A stretch of 64,000 nt of DNA from Ilyomonas sp965219515 (GCA_965219515.1 OZ244776.1:2480001-2544000); one strand, 5' to 3'; counted from the stretch's first letter, positions 53,022 through 62,486 are shown. The notes: a model not told the origin generated them from the letters alone. Made by a program: numbers and translations.

Positions 53022-55472
53022 TCACCTTGCCACCCTGATAATATCTGCAAATACGCCGCTTGCCGTAACATCTGCACCTGCGCCCGCGCCTTTTACAACC
53101 AATGGCTGTTCGGGGTAACGCTGCGTATAAAATAATACCACATTGTCTTTGCCATACAGATGATAAAAATCAGAATCCGGGGTAACGTGCTGCAAGCCGA
53201 CGGATGCTTTTCCGTTCTCGTATTGCGCAACAAATTTCAGTTTGCAGTTTTTGCTTTTGGCATCGTGATACAACTCTTTAAAATGAGCTTCGTGCTTTTC
53301 CATTTCGCTATAAAAATCATCTACGCTTCCCGCAAAACAACTGGCAGGCAAAAAACCATTGTTCGTAATGTCCTCCATCTCCAATGTTTCGCCGGCTTCA
53401 CGGGCAAGAATCAGAATCTTGCGCATCACATCGGTACCGCCCAGGTCAAGCCGCGGATCGGGTTCAGTATAGCCTTCATCCTGCGCCTGCCTCACAATCT
53501 GTGCGAATGGTTTTGTACCGTCGTAATGATTAAAAACAAAGTTTAACGTACCACTTAATACCGCGCCGATCTTATTGACCACATCACCGCTCTTACGCAA
53601 ATCGCTTAACGTGCCAATAACCGGCAAACCCGCGCCCACATTGGTTTCAAAGAGATACAAAGTATTAAATTCCTTTGCCGTATATTTTAGTTTAATGTAA
53701 TTGCTGTAAGCCGATGAAGCCGCTACTTTATTACAAGCTACCACAGAAATGCTTTTCTCTAACAACTGCAGGTAAGCGTTTGCTACCACTTCGTTTGCCG
53801 TAACATCAACAAATACGGAATTGCGCAAATTTTTGCTGATTACTGTTTTAATAAAATGAGATAAATCCATCGTTTCCGCCTCCATCAAATCTTTTTTCCA
53901 GGTTGCAATATTTACCGCATTTCCATTCGAACCGAATAACATTTTTTTACTGTTGGCAACGCCGGTAATACGCATCTGAATATTAAAATGCTCTAATAAA
54001 AATGGCTGCTGCTGCTCAATTTGCGCAATCAGCTTTTTGCCCACATTTCCGGTGCCTACAACAAACACATTCAATTGCTTATAGGTAGTGGCTTCAAAAA
54101 AAGCTTCGTGCAACACATTCACGGCTTTCTTAACATCATCATACGCAATTACGGCTGAAATATTTCTTTCGGAAGAACCCTGCGCAATAGCCCGCACATT
54201 AATGCCGTTTCTGCCCAACGCGCCAAACATGCCGCCGCTGATGCCGGGATGACTTTTCATTTTATCACCCACCAAAGCAATGACGGAAAGATTGGTTTCT
54301 ATATGCAATTCTTCCACACTGCCATTGGCTATTTCAACCCCGAAAGCTTTATCCACGACGGCTTTTGCTTTAGCCGTATCGGTCATGCTGATGGCCACGC
54401 AAATTGAATGCTCCGATGAACTTTGCGTAATGAGAATTACATTGATTTTTTCGTTTGCCAATGCTTCGAACAAGCGCTTTGAAAAGCCCGGAATACCAAC
54501 CATACCACTACCTTCCAAACTTAATAAAGCGATGCTGTTAATACTGGAAATACCGGTAATGATGCCTTCCCCTGAAGGGGAGTTTAAAGAAGCGCTGTGA
54601 ATCATTGTGCCACCTTCGTCCGGCGCAAATGTGTTTTTGATTAATGTTGGAATGTTCTTTTGCATCACCGGTTGAATGGTAGGCGGATAAATTACTTTCG
54701 CGCCAAAATGCGATAGTTCCATCGCTGCCTGATAGCTGGCGGTGCTAATGGTTTTTGCATTGGGCACCCAGCGCGGATCGGCGGTCATCATGCCGTTTAC
54801 ATCCGTCCATATTTCAAGCGAAGATGCGTTGATGGCTGCGGCGAAAATGGCCGCGGTATAATCGGAACCGCCACGACCCAAAGTAGTGGTATAATGGCTG
54901 TTATCGCTTGCTATAAAACCAGGTGCAATAAACAATTGTTGCCCATCATGAATAACTTCTGCAATAAGACGATTGGTTATGGCAAAATCAACTGCTGCGT
55001 TACCAAAATGACTGTTTGTTTTAATTACGCTACGCGAGTCAATCCATTCATGCTTCATATTTAGCGAATGCAGGTAAGCCGAGATAATTTTGGACGAAAA
55101 CAATTCGCCGAAAGAGATGATGCGGTCTATGGTACGAAGCGATAGCTCCTGCAAACGAAACACGCCTTCGCAAATATCTTCCAGCTCGTTTACGTGCTGC
55201 TTCACCATGCTTAAGCAGGCGCTTTGCGTAGTAACCGGCAACAGTTCGCGAACCGCAGCAAGGTGTTTGTTTTCAATCTCTTTTATGATTTGCAGATACG
55301 CTTCATCGTTTTGCCCGGCAAGCGTTCCGGCATTGATTAACATATCGGTTACTTTGCTGAAAGCAGAGACAATAATAATCTGCGCTTCTTCATTACTATT
55401 TACAATTCCGGCTACCTTTTGTATATTGGTAGCATTGGCTACAGACGTGCCGCCAAACTTGACAACTTTCAT
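53022..55472 (-). CDS. thrA: bifunctional aspartate kinase / homoserine dehydrogenase
   Basis: An 816-residue fusion catalysing the first and third steps toward threonine, methionine and isoleucine. The N-terminal kinase starts MKVVKFGGTSVANATN and contains TTLGRGGSDYTAAI; two ACT domains follow (about 310-460), then the dehydrogenase with VVGTGNVGKKLIAQ (about 468) and GAVLSGTLNFVFNHYDG, DEGYTEPDPRLDLGGTDVMRK. At about residues 294-302 lies SLNSPSGEG, encoded by a copy of the CCCCTGAAGGGG palindrome, just before the ACT region; the frame is kept. Threonine is the usual feedback inhibitor. Confidence 0.95.
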   Translation of the reverse strand: MKVVKFGGTSVANATNIQKVAGIVNSNEEAQIIIVSAFSKVTDMLINAGTLAGQNDEAYLQIIKEIENKHLAAVRELLPVTTQSACLSMVKQHVNELEDICEGVFRLQELSLRTIDRIISFGELFSSKIISAYLHSLNMKHEWIDSRSVIKTNSHFGNAAVDFAITNRLIAEVIHDGQQLFIAPGFIASDNSHYTTTLGRGGSDYTAAIFAAAINASSLEIWTDVNGMMTADPRWVPNAKTISTASYQAAMELSHFGAKVIYPPTIQPVMQKNIPTLIKNTFAPDEGGTMIHSASLNSPSGEGIITGISSINSIALLSLEGSGMVGIPGFSKRLFEALANEKINVILITQSSSEHSICVAISMTDTAKAKAVVDKAFGVEIANGSVEELHIETNLSVIALVGDKMKSHPGISGGMFGALGRNGINVRAIAQGSSERNISAVIAYDDVKKAVNVLHEAFFEATTYKQLNVFVVGTGNVGKKLIAQIEQQQPFLLEHFNIQMRITGVANSKKMLFGSNGNAVNIATWKKDLMEAETMDLSHFIKTVISKNLRNSVFVDVTANEVVANAYLQLLEKSISVVACNKVAASSAYSNYIKLKYTAKEFNTLYLFETNVGAGLPVIGTLSDLRKSGDVVNKIGAVLSGTLNFVFNHYDGTKPFAQIVRQAQDEGYTEPDPRLDLGGTDVMRKILILAREAGETLEMEDITNNGFLPASCFAGSVDDFYSEMEKHEAHFKELYHDAKSKNCKLKFVAQYENGKASVGLQHVTPDSDFYHLYGKDNVVLFYTQRYPEQPLVVKGAGAGADVTASGVFADIIRVAR
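54565..54589 (+). repeat. palindromic element copy c inside thrA
   Basis: CCTTCCCCTGAAGGGGAGTTTAAAG, core 54569-54580. It resembles the intergenic copies at 61944-61970 and 63090-63120 but is inside the thrA reading frame, giving SLNSPSGEG on the coding strand. Confidence 0.75.
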
Positions 55473-55947
55473 AAGCTAAAGAGAGATTTTGCCCAAATGT
55501 ATTTGAAAATAATCGCTTGTTTTATTATGTATAATCCGGCTGATTTATCTTACAACCTGATTCTGATAAAAACAGCGCAACGCCCGCAGATAATATGGAA
55601 AAGTATTACCCCTTACAGGGTTGAAATAATAGTGATGGCAGCCGTTGCAATGGCTGCATTAAACAGAATAAGACTAATTTGTAAGAAGTAAGGTTTCATA
55701 TCCGAAGACCGCGAAGGTAAAGACAGGCAACAGCCGAGCAAGCGTTAGCAAACATTATTTTCTTCCTCTGATTCCGTGATGCAGTTTTATTTACCGAAAG
55801 AAACCGATTGTCTGCCTTACATAATTAAACGTTTTGATGTACGTGGCATCTGTTGCTTTGTTTTGGATAAAAACTTGTTTTACAAATTTTATTCTTATAC
55901 AATGATCAAAAAAGGTTACAATATGATTCCGGTTTAAAACAGATGAT
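55473..55947. other. divergent spacer between thrA and TonB-dependent barrel gene
   Basis: 475 bp with no supported gene. TACATTTG on the minus strand (complement at 55494-55501) fits a -7 box for thrA. GCAGCCGTTGCAATGGCTGC at 55638-55657 is a near-perfect 20-bp palindrome, and ACCCCTTACAGGGTTGAAAT near 55609 resembles another Bacteroidota intergenic repeat type. No threonine leader peptide or riboswitch could be recognised. Confidence 0.4.
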
Positions 55948-58830
55948 ATGAAAATCTTTTTACTTTTTTCATTCCTGCTTTTCAGCAGCTTTTTGTTTGC
56001 ACAAACTTCTGTTCGCGGCAAAGTAACAGACAGCAGCCTGCAACCTTTACCGGCAGCAACGGTGCAGCTGAATAAAGATACCGGCAATATAAAATTAGCC
56101 GAAACATTAACCGACAGTCTTGGCAATTTTGTATTCAATAATGTTGACAGCGGTAAGTTTATCATCACGGTTTCGTTTGTTGGCTTTGGAACATCATCAG
56201 TCATTATAAATACAAAAAAAGATAGTGCCATTGCGCTCAGCAATATCATTCTTACAAAAGCTTCGGGCACGCTTGCCGGTGTTACGGTAACAGCAACAGC
56301 ACCTGCAGTAACGCAAAAAGCCGATACCATACAATATAGCGCCAGTCAATACAAAGTAAATCCAGACGCCACAAGCGAAGATCTTATAAAAAAACTGCCC
56401 GGCGTTACGGTTGGAAGCGATGGAACTGTAACGGCGCATGGCGACCAGGTAAAGAAAGTGTTGGTGGATGGAAAAGAATATTTTGGTGATGATGCTACGG
56501 CTACGCTGCGCAATTTACCGGCAGAAGTGATAGATAAAATTCAGGTGTTTGATAAGCTGAGCGATCAGGCGCAGTTTACCGGTTTTGATGATGGTAACTC
56601 GCAGCGCACCATCAACATTACTACGAAAGGCGGTTTAAAAAACAGTCAGTTTGGAAAAATATATGCAGGCTACGGAACGAACGATCGGTATGCCGCAGGT
56701 GGCAATGTCAATTTTTTTAACGGCGACAGAAGAATAGCTTTGATTGGGTTAACGAATAATATCAACCAGCAAAATTTTTCGCAGCAGGATATTTTGGGTG
56801 TGCTGAGCAGCGGCAGCAACAATACCGGGCGCGGCGGAGGCGGTCGGGGCGGTGGAAGAGGTGGCGGAGGAAGTGCCGGCAATTTTTTAACCGGTACGGC
56901 AAACGGAATCAATTCTACCAACTCGTTCGGCATCAATTACAGCGACGTATGGGCAAAAAAAATTACGGTTACCGGCAGTTATTTTTTTAACAACAGCAAA
57001 AATGTTACCTCGCAAAACACCAACCGGGAAAATATTTTTACCGCAGACAGCAGCCTGTTTTATAAGGAAAGCGAAAACAGATCGAACAACAATTATAACA
57101 ACCGCATAAACCTGCGGATGGAATATAAAATAGACAGTGCCAACCAGCTCATTTTTACGCCTTCGGCCGGCTTTCAGAATAACAGTTCTCAAAACCTGAC
57201 GGCGGGCACTAATACGCTTGAATCGGGCAAGATATTAAGCGATATTTTAAACAGCACAAATACAACTTCAAGCGGATATAACCTGAACGCAAATCTGGTT
57301 TTTCGTCATGCTTTTCATAAACGCGGCAGAAGCTTTACATTGGGTGTTACGCCGGGTTTATCAGACAATACCGGCGGCACTTATCAGGATATATTTAACA
57401 CGGATACAAGTACCAATAACGGAAACGATTCGGTGCAACTTTTCAGAGACAGAAATTCTCACACAAAATCTATTGCCGCCAATATTTCCTATACAGAACC
57501 AATAGGTAAAAAAGCGATGTTGCAATTTAATTACTCGCCTTCGTATCAAAACAGCACGTCCCGGCAACTGACCAATAATTTTAATGAAACCGCTGGGAAA
57601 TATAATATGCTGGATACGAGTTTGAGTAATTTATTCAATAATGACATTACGAAACACAATGCAGGATTGAGTTACCGCATCGGCGACCGCAATCTGAATT
57701 TTATGGCCGGGTTGAATTATCAGCATACCAATATGCAAAGCCAACAAACGTATCCGCAAAATCTTACGATACAAAAAAACTATGATAACCTGTTGCCAAA
57801 CCTGATGTTCCGGGCAAAGATCGGCACGAAGTCCAACGTAAGAATTTTTTATCGCGCGTCAACGCAAACGCCTTCTGTAACGCAATTGCAAAATGTGTAT
57901 AACAATAACAATCCGTTGTATGTTACTACAGGCAATGCCGATTTAAAACAGTCGTACAACAACACGCTTGCCGCACGTTTCAACTATACAAATACGGCAA
58001 AATCAAACAGCTTTTTCTTTAATGCTTTTGTGCAGCAAAACAATCATTACATTACCAACGCAACCTATACGGCAACAAAAGATTCGGCGCTTACCAAAAC
58101 GGTAATTCTGGCCAGGGGTTCGCAGCTTAGCAAGCCGGTAAACCTTAATGGTTACAGGAGCTACCGCACGCTGGCAACATATAGTTTCCCCATCAAACCC
58201 ATTAAAACAAACCTGAGTGTAAACGGCGGATTTAATTACACCAAACAACCGGGTTTAATAAACAACGCATCCAATTTATCTAAGAATTATGGCTACACCG
58301 GCGGCATTGTTCTTGGCAGCAACATCAGCGAGTACATTGATTTCAATATAAGCTACAATGCGGGTTATAACGTGGTAAAAAATACCTTGCAGCCAAGCCT
58401 CAACAATACTTATTATTCAGGCGTTGCGGCGGCTAATGTTAACCTGATTACCAAAAACGGATGGGTGCTTCAGACAGATATAAACAACCAGATTTATTCG
58501 GGCTTGTCGGGCGGCTTTAACCAGCGGTTTACGTTATGGAATGCCAGCGCCGGAAAAAAGTTTTTAAAAAAGCAGCGGGGCGATTTGCGGTTGAGTGTGT
58601 TTGATATTCTGAAGCAGAACCAAAGCATTGTACGAAATGTAACGGAAAGCTATATTGAGGATGTGCAGACAAATGTATTACAACGCTATTTTATGCTGAC
58701 GTTTACCTATAAAATAAACAATGTAAGAACCGGCGTGGCTGGTAAAGAAACTATAAGAGAAACGCCACGCGCACCGATGAACGGACGCGAAAACGGAAAT
58801 GAAAAAAGACAACCGCCACCGGGACAATAA
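55948..58830 (+). CDS. TonB-dependent outer-membrane barrel protein
   Basis: A 960-residue protein of the outer_membrane_beta-barrel type. Signal peptide MKIFLLFSFLLFSSFLFAQ, a carboxypeptidase-like regulatory domain (about 22-110, VRGKVTDSSLQPLPAATVQL), a plug domain (about 140-215, LIKKLPGVTVGSDGTVTAHG and EVIDKIQVFDKL), then a long beta-barrel. A Gly/Arg run lies near residues 293-311 in an extracellular-loop position. It has no adjacent SusD lipoprotein. The C-terminal tail after about 935 is polar rather than a barrel strand. Substrate unknown. Confidence 0.88.
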   Translation: MKIFLLFSFLLFSSFLFAQTSVRGKVTDSSLQPLPAATVQLNKDTGNIKLAETLTDSLGNFVFNNVDSGKFIITVSFVGFGTSSVIINTKKDSAIALSNIILTKASGTLAGVTVTATAPAVTQKADTIQYSASQYKVNPDATSEDLIKKLPGVTVGSDGTVTAHGDQVKKVLVDGKEYFGDDATATLRNLPAEVIDKIQVFDKLSDQAQFTGFDDGNSQRTINITTKGGLKNSQFGKIYAGYGTNDRYAAGGNVNFFNGDRRIALIGLTNNINQQNFSQQDILGVLSSGSNNTGRGGGGRGGGRGGGGSAGNFLTGTANGINSTNSFGINYSDVWAKKITVTGSYFFNNSKNVTSQNTNRENIFTADSSLFYKESENRSNNNYNNRINLRMEYKIDSANQLIFTPSAGFQNNSSQNLTAGTNTLESGKILSDILNSTNTTSSGYNLNANLVFRHAFHKRGRSFTLGVTPGLSDNTGGTYQDIFNTDTSTNNGNDSVQLFRDRNSHTKSIAANISYTEPIGKKAMLQFNYSPSYQNSTSRQLTNNFNETAGKYNMLDTSLSNLFNNDITKHNAGLSYRIGDRNLNFMAGLNYQHTNMQSQQTYPQNLTIQKNYDNLLPNLMFRAKIGTKSNVRIFYRASTQTPSVTQLQNVYNNNNPLYVTTGNADLKQSYNNTLAARFNYTNTAKSNSFFFNAFVQQNNHYITNATYTATKDSALTKTVILARGSQLSKPVNLNGYRSYRTLATYSFPIKPIKTNLSVNGGFNYTKQPGLINNASNLSKNYGYTGGIVLGSNISEYIDFNISYNAGYNVVKNTLQPSLNNTYYSGVAAANVNLITKNGWVLQTDINNQIYSGLSGGFNQRFTLWNASAGKKFLKKQRGDLRLSVFDILKQNQSIVRNVTESYIEDVQTNVLQRYFMLTFTYKINNVRTGVAGKETIRETPRAPMNGRENGNEKRQPPPGQ

Positions 58831-58881
58831 TCCAATGTATTGACATTCTGTTTTACAGTAAAATTTTGAATCTCTTGTTGC

Positions 58882-60135
58882 TTACACCAGGTATCCAAAC
58901 AGCGTGTCATCTTTATTCAGTTCGGTAAAATCAACATTATACAACTTCATTTTCTCCAACAATTGCTCATAGTGGTCGCGCTGCTGAAGCTCAATGCCAA
59001 CAAGGGCAGGTCCGGCTTCTTTGTTTGTTTTTTGCATGTATTCAAAGCGCGTAATGTCGTCGGTTGGTCCAAGCACAAAGTTTAAGAACTCGCGCAATGC
59101 GCCGGGCCGTTGTGCAAACTGAATAAGGAAATAATGTTTTAATCCTTCGTATTGCAGCGAGCGTTCTTTTATTTCGGGCATCCGGGCAATATCGTTATTA
59201 CTGCCGCTGATGATGCAAACCACATTTTTTCCTTTTATTTCTTCGACAAAAAAATCTAATGCGGCTACCGATAATGCACCGGCAGGTTCTACCACGATGG
59301 CATCGGTATTGTACATCTGCAGAATAACAGAACATATTTTTCCTTCCGGCACGGTTAGCATATCATGCAATACATTTTTACAAATACTGAACGTTAAATC
59401 GCCTACGCGCTTTACGGCGGCGCCATCTACAAAACGGTCAATTGAGGTAAGTGTTACCGGATGACCGGCTTCCAACGCCCGTTTCATGCTGGGCGCACCT
59501 TCCGGCTCGGCACCGATGATTTTTGTATGCGGCGAATTGGTTTTAAAATAAGTGCCGGCACCACTTGCCAAACCGCCACCACCGATTGGCAAAAAAAGAT
59601 AATCTACCTGTGGCAGGTCTTCTAATATTTCTATGCCAACCGTGCCCTGCCCTTCCATGATTTTATAGTCTTCAAACGGCGGAATGAATGTCATGTTATG
59701 CGATTGGGTGTATTGCACGGCAGCCATCGCACAATCGTCATAGGTATCGCCAATCAGCTTTACTTCAATATTCTCTTCCCCAAACATTTTGGTTTGCGTT
59801 ATTTTTTGCTTGGGTGTTATACCGGGCATAAACACAACTCCTTTAATGCCTAATTTTTTACAGCTATAAGCAAATCCCTGCGCATGGTTGCCGGCACTTG
59901 CGCACACAACCCCTTTGGCTAATTGTTCTGCCGGCAGAGAGCTGATCATATTATAAGCGCCACGAATTTTATAACTGCGCACAAGCTGCAAATCTTCTCT
60001 TTTCAGATAGATATTCGCCTTGTATTTATGGGATAAATAATGGTTGAGAATAAGCGGCGTTCTTATAATGACGTTTTTTAAACGTGCGGCGGCGGCAGCG
60101 AAGTTGAGTGGCAATATGGAGAAAGTTGTTGTCAT
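58882..60135 (-). CDS. ilvA: threonine ammonia-lyase (threonine dehydratase)
   Basis: A 417-residue pyridoxal-phosphate enzyme that makes 2-oxobutanoate for isoleucine. The lysine is K56 in RSYKIRGAYNM, followed by CASAGNHAQGFAY, the phosphate cup GGGGLASG, and a C-terminal ACT-like regulatory domain (about 335-417, AQRPGALREFLNFVLGPTDDI). Isoleucine feedback control is likely. A VapBC-type module lies just upstream between ilvA and ilvC. Confidence 0.95.
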   Translation of the reverse strand: MTTTFSILPLNFAAAAARLKNVIIRTPLILNHYLSHKYKANIYLKREDLQLVRSYKIRGAYNMISSLPAEQLAKGVVCASAGNHAQGFAYSCKKLGIKGVVFMPGITPKQKITQTKMFGEENIEVKLIGDTYDDCAMAAVQYTQSHNMTFIPPFEDYKIMEGQGTVGIEILEDLPQVDYLFLPIGGGGLASGAGTYFKTNSPHTKIIGAEPEGAPSMKRALEAGHPVTLTSIDRFVDGAAVKRVGDLTFSICKNVLHDMLTVPEGKICSVILQMYNTDAIVVEPAGALSVAALDFFVEEIKGKNVVCIISGSNNDIARMPEIKERSLQYEGLKHYFLIQFAQRPGALREFLNFVLGPTDDITRFEYMQKTNKEAGPALVGIELQQRDHYEQLLEKMKLYNVDFTELNKDDTLFGYLV

Positions 60136-60153
60136 GAATACAATAAGGTTAGC

Positions 60154-60579
60154 TTATACGATATAGTGTTTGATGAAATCTTTGGGATGGATAACCGGTA
60201 ATACGGGTCTCGACGCTTTAATAAAATCTTTGTCCTTCGATACAAAAACATCAAGTTTGTGATGCAATGCTGTATAGTATTGCAAGGCGTCTTCAATGTC
60301 TTTCATATCCGAATACAAAGCATCTTCAATCACTACATGTGGCGCGTCAATTACTTTTAAATCATTTAAGGTAAGGAGCAGCACTTTTTTTGCATTGCCG
60401 GCACCTGTTGCCTTGGTAACCCAGTAACCAACAAGGTGAACAATTGATGTGGTAATGAAACCTTTAAACGTGTGATCAACAACTTTTTGATAAATCCTGT
60501 CTAACTCTTCACAATCATCTGAACGTCTTAAAATCAAATCGAGAAGCAGGTTTGCATCCAGTATAATTTTAAAACCCAT
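60154..60579 (-). CDS. PIN-domain toxin of a VapBC-type pair
   Basis: A 141-residue PIN-domain ribonuclease; start chosen at MGFKIILDANLLLDLIL. Conserved acidic residues are D8 and D14 in the first strand, the DIEDALQYYTALHHKLDVFVSKDKDF segment near 95-120 with further acidic residues. It should cleave RNA when free from its partner. Overlaps the antitoxin gene by 11 bp. Compared with classical VapC it is of the longer PIN_3-like type. Confidence 0.85.
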   Translation of the reverse strand: MGFKIILDANLLLDLILRRSDDCEELDRIYQKVVDHTFKGFITTSIVHLVGYWVTKATGAGNAKKVLLLTLNDLKVIDAPHVVIEDALYSDMKDIEDALQYYTALHHKLDVFVSKDKDFIKASRPVLPVIHPKDFIKHYIV

Positions 60580-60817
60580 GCTTCTTTCCTTTTTGTTCGT
60601 AATATTCTTTTTTGAAATCAAAATCTTTTGGAAAATCTATTTTAGATTTTGGCAACTCATCAAGAATATCCAGCAGTGATTTCTTTTTCGATTTTATGGT
60701 TAACGATTCAAAATAATCTTCCACAAGCTGAGAAACGCTACTTCCTTTTTTTTCAGCATAAAGTTTCGCTTCTTTCAACAGGTTTTCTTCAATAGTAATG
60801 TTTAATCTGGCTTTCAT
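60569..60817 (-). CDS. ribbon-helix-helix-like antitoxin
   Basis: An 82-residue antitoxin. The N-terminus MKARLNITIEENLLKEAKLYAEKKGSSVSQLVEDYFESL has the short beta-strand and two helices of a ribbon-helix-helix (DUF6364-like) DNA-binding domain; the acidic/basic tail should wrap the PIN toxin. It overlaps the toxin gene and lies 7 bp from a large palindrome that is probably its operator. Confidence 0.82.
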   Translation of the reverse strand: MKARLNITIEENLLKEAKLYAEKKGSSVSQLVEDYFESLTIKSKKKSLLDILDELPKSKIDFPKDFDFKKEYYEQKGKKHGF

Positions 60818-60824
60818 GATACAA

Positions 60825-60855
60825 AAATACGCATAGAATATTTTTATGCGTATTT
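60825..60855. promoter_or_regulatory. operator of the VapBC-type module
   Basis: Perfect 11-bp inverted arms AAATACGCATA (60825-60835) and TATGCGTATTT (60845-60855) with a 9-bp A/T spacer, starting 8 bp upstream of the antitoxin start codon. The position and symmetry fit autorepression by the ribbon-helix-helix antitoxin. Confidence 0.8.
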
Positions 60856-60881
60856 ATAATTTTTTGATCAAAAAAAGAAAT

Positions 60882-61931
60882 CTACTGCTGATTTTCCGGT
60901 CGCAGACTTCTCACCGTTTTACCCGCCTGCCACATTTCGCTGTCGCGCAATTCTTTCAATTCCTCATTCAGCTTTTCACGATAATCCTTTTGCGAATTGC
61001 TGTCGATGCTGCGCTGGCTTTCCTTACCTGCGGCAACACTTTCGTACAGCTCATTAAAGACAGGCTGTGTGGCATCTTTAAACTTCTTCCACCAGTCTAA
61101 GGCACCGCGCTGCGCGGTGGTAGAGCAGTTGGCATACATCCAGTCCATACCGTTTTCGGCAACGAGCGGCATCAGGCTTTGCGTCAATTCTTCCACCGTT
61201 TCGTTAAACGCTTCTGAAGGCGTATGACCTTTGCTGCGAAGCACATCATATTGCGCCGCAAAAATGCCTTGTATGGCGCCCATTAATGTGCCGCGCTCGC
61301 CGGTAAGATCGGAGAATACTTCTTTTCTGAAATCTGTTTCAAACAAATAGCCACTGCCCACGGCAATGCCAAGCGCAACAACTCTGTCTTTGGCTCTGCC
61401 GGTTGCATCCTGAAAGATAGCATACGAGCTGTTCAACCCTCTTCCCTGCAAAAACATGCGGCGTAATGAAGTGCCCGAACCTTTTGGTGCGACTAAAAAA
61501 ACATCCACATCTTTTGGTGGAATAATGCCGGTTTGCTCATTAAACGTAATACCGAAACCGTGAGAAAAATACAATGCTTTGCCTGTGGTTAAATGTTTCT
61601 TAACGGTGGGCCACAATTCTATCTGCGCGGCATCGCTGAGAAGATAGCAGATGATGGTGCCGCGCTTTAACGCTTCTTCTATTTCAAACAAGGTTTCGCC
61701 GGGAACAAAGCCATCGCTCACGGCTTTGTCCCATGTCTTGCTTTCCTTTCTCTGTCCAACAATCACTTTAATGCCGTTGTCTCTCTGGTTCAATGCCTGT
61801 CCTGGGCCCTGAACGCCATAACCGATGACAGCAACGGTTTCGCCGCTTAATATTTCCTGCGCCTTACTAAGTGGAAATTCGTCGCGTGTAACTACGTTTT
61901 CTTCTACGCCGCCGAAGTTTAATTTTGCCAT
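60882..61931 (-). CDS. ilvC: ketol-acid reductoisomerase
   Basis: A 349-residue enzyme of valine and isoleucine synthesis. I use MAKLNFGGVEENVVTRDE as start; a six-codon longer frame would begin in a palindromic element. The NAD(P)H-binding motif is VAVIGYGVQGPGQALNQRDNG and the C-terminal metal site includes the TLMGAIQGIFAAQYDVLRS helix with TVEELTQSLMPLVAENGMDWMY. Placed between ilvN and ilvA, interrupted by the VOC remnant on one side and the VapBC-type module on the other. Confidence 0.95.
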   Translation of the reverse strand: MAKLNFGGVEENVVTRDEFPLSKAQEILSGETVAVIGYGVQGPGQALNQRDNGIKVIVGQRKESKTWDKAVSDGFVPGETLFEIEEALKRGTIICYLLSDAAQIELWPTVKKHLTTGKALYFSHGFGITFNEQTGIIPPKDVDVFLVAPKGSGTSLRRMFLQGRGLNSSYAIFQDATGRAKDRVVALGIAVGSGYLFETDFRKEVFSDLTGERGTLMGAIQGIFAAQYDVLRSKGHTPSEAFNETVEELTQSLMPLVAENGMDWMYANCSTTAQRGALDWWKKFKDATQPVFNELYESVAAGKESQRSIDSNSQKDYREKLNEELKELRDSEMWQAGKTVRSLRPENQQ

Positions 61932-61943
61932 AATTGATAAGAA

Positions 61944-61970
61944 CCCCATCCCCTGAAGGGGTGTTTTAAA
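61944..61970 (+). repeat. palindromic element copy d
   Basis: CCCCATCCCCTGAAGGGGTGTTTTAAA, core 61950-61961, in the leader of ilvC. Copy e lies 140 bp downstream in inverted orientation. Confidence 0.75.
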
Positions 61971-62091
61971 TTGATGAAATGTAGGCTGCTTTACATGGGG
62001 AAATATGTTGCAGCAAAAGTGTGCTTATGTGTTTTGTTTCTTCTAAAATATTTTTTAAATAAAATTATTTTCCATTTTTAAATCACTGTTT

Positions 62092-62116
62092 TCAAACTCC
62101 CCTTTAGGGGATGGGA
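62092..62116 (-). repeat. palindromic element copy e
   Basis: Core 62099-62110 (CCCCTAAAGGGG on the minus strand), flanked by TCCCAT before and AGTTTGA after. It supplies the stop codon (TAA of CTAAAG) for the VOC remnant. It forms an inverted pair with copy d. Confidence 0.75.
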
Positions 62117-62486
62117 GCTTCTGTTTTCTCATTGAATGAAATCTTATTATTGAACGGATCATTTACCGTAAAAGCCAATGCGCCATAAAAGGTTTTCTCC
62201 AAACCCGGTTTGTTGTATTTGTATTTTTTATTGATGAGTTCCCGGTGATATTCCTCCACGCCTTCGCACCAGACCAGATGAATACATGCGTACCGGGAGT
62301 TCCATCGCCGTGATGTTCGCTCAAATGCAGTGTCAGTGCGTCTTTCGTTACTTCCATATATACCGGTGTGTTCTCTTCAAAATGGTGTTCCCACACAATG
62401 GAAAAGCCAAGCCAGCCGATATAAAACTCAATGGCTTTGGCATAATCGAAAATGCGAAGAACAGGTATGGTTTGCAGCACTTTCAT
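62104..62486 (-). pseudogene. VOC (glyoxalase superfamily) gene with 5-bp duplication
   Basis: The first ~72 codons read cleanly (MKVLQTIPVLRIFDYAKAIEFYIGWLG and EHHGDGTPGTHVFIW), then the frame breaks. Removing one of two tandem TCTGG units (complement at 62269-62278) restores the reading through CEGVEEYHRELINKKYKYNK to VNDPFNNKISFNEK, where a VOC-family second strand set ends at TAA. So a 5-bp tandem duplication disrupts a VOC-fold protein (bleomycin-resistance/glyoxalase type). The gene lies in the ilv cluster between ilvN and ilvC. A sequencing error cannot be excluded. Confidence 0.8.

Noticed and set aside
55473..55600. Threonine/isoleucine attenuator leader before thrA
   Set aside because: No short peptide rich in Thr or Ile codons and no terminator-antiterminator pair could be found.
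55609..55632. ACCCCTTACAGGGTTGAAAT as an eighth palindromic element
   Set aside because: Its core is CCCTTACAGGG without the CCCCTnAAGGGG symmetry and flank. It is more like another Bacteroidota repeat type and I did not count it.
55791..56330. 179-codon reading frame on the minus strand
   Set aside because: It overlaps the signal peptide and regulatory domain of the TonB-dependent barrel gene in antisense and has no recognisable protein features.
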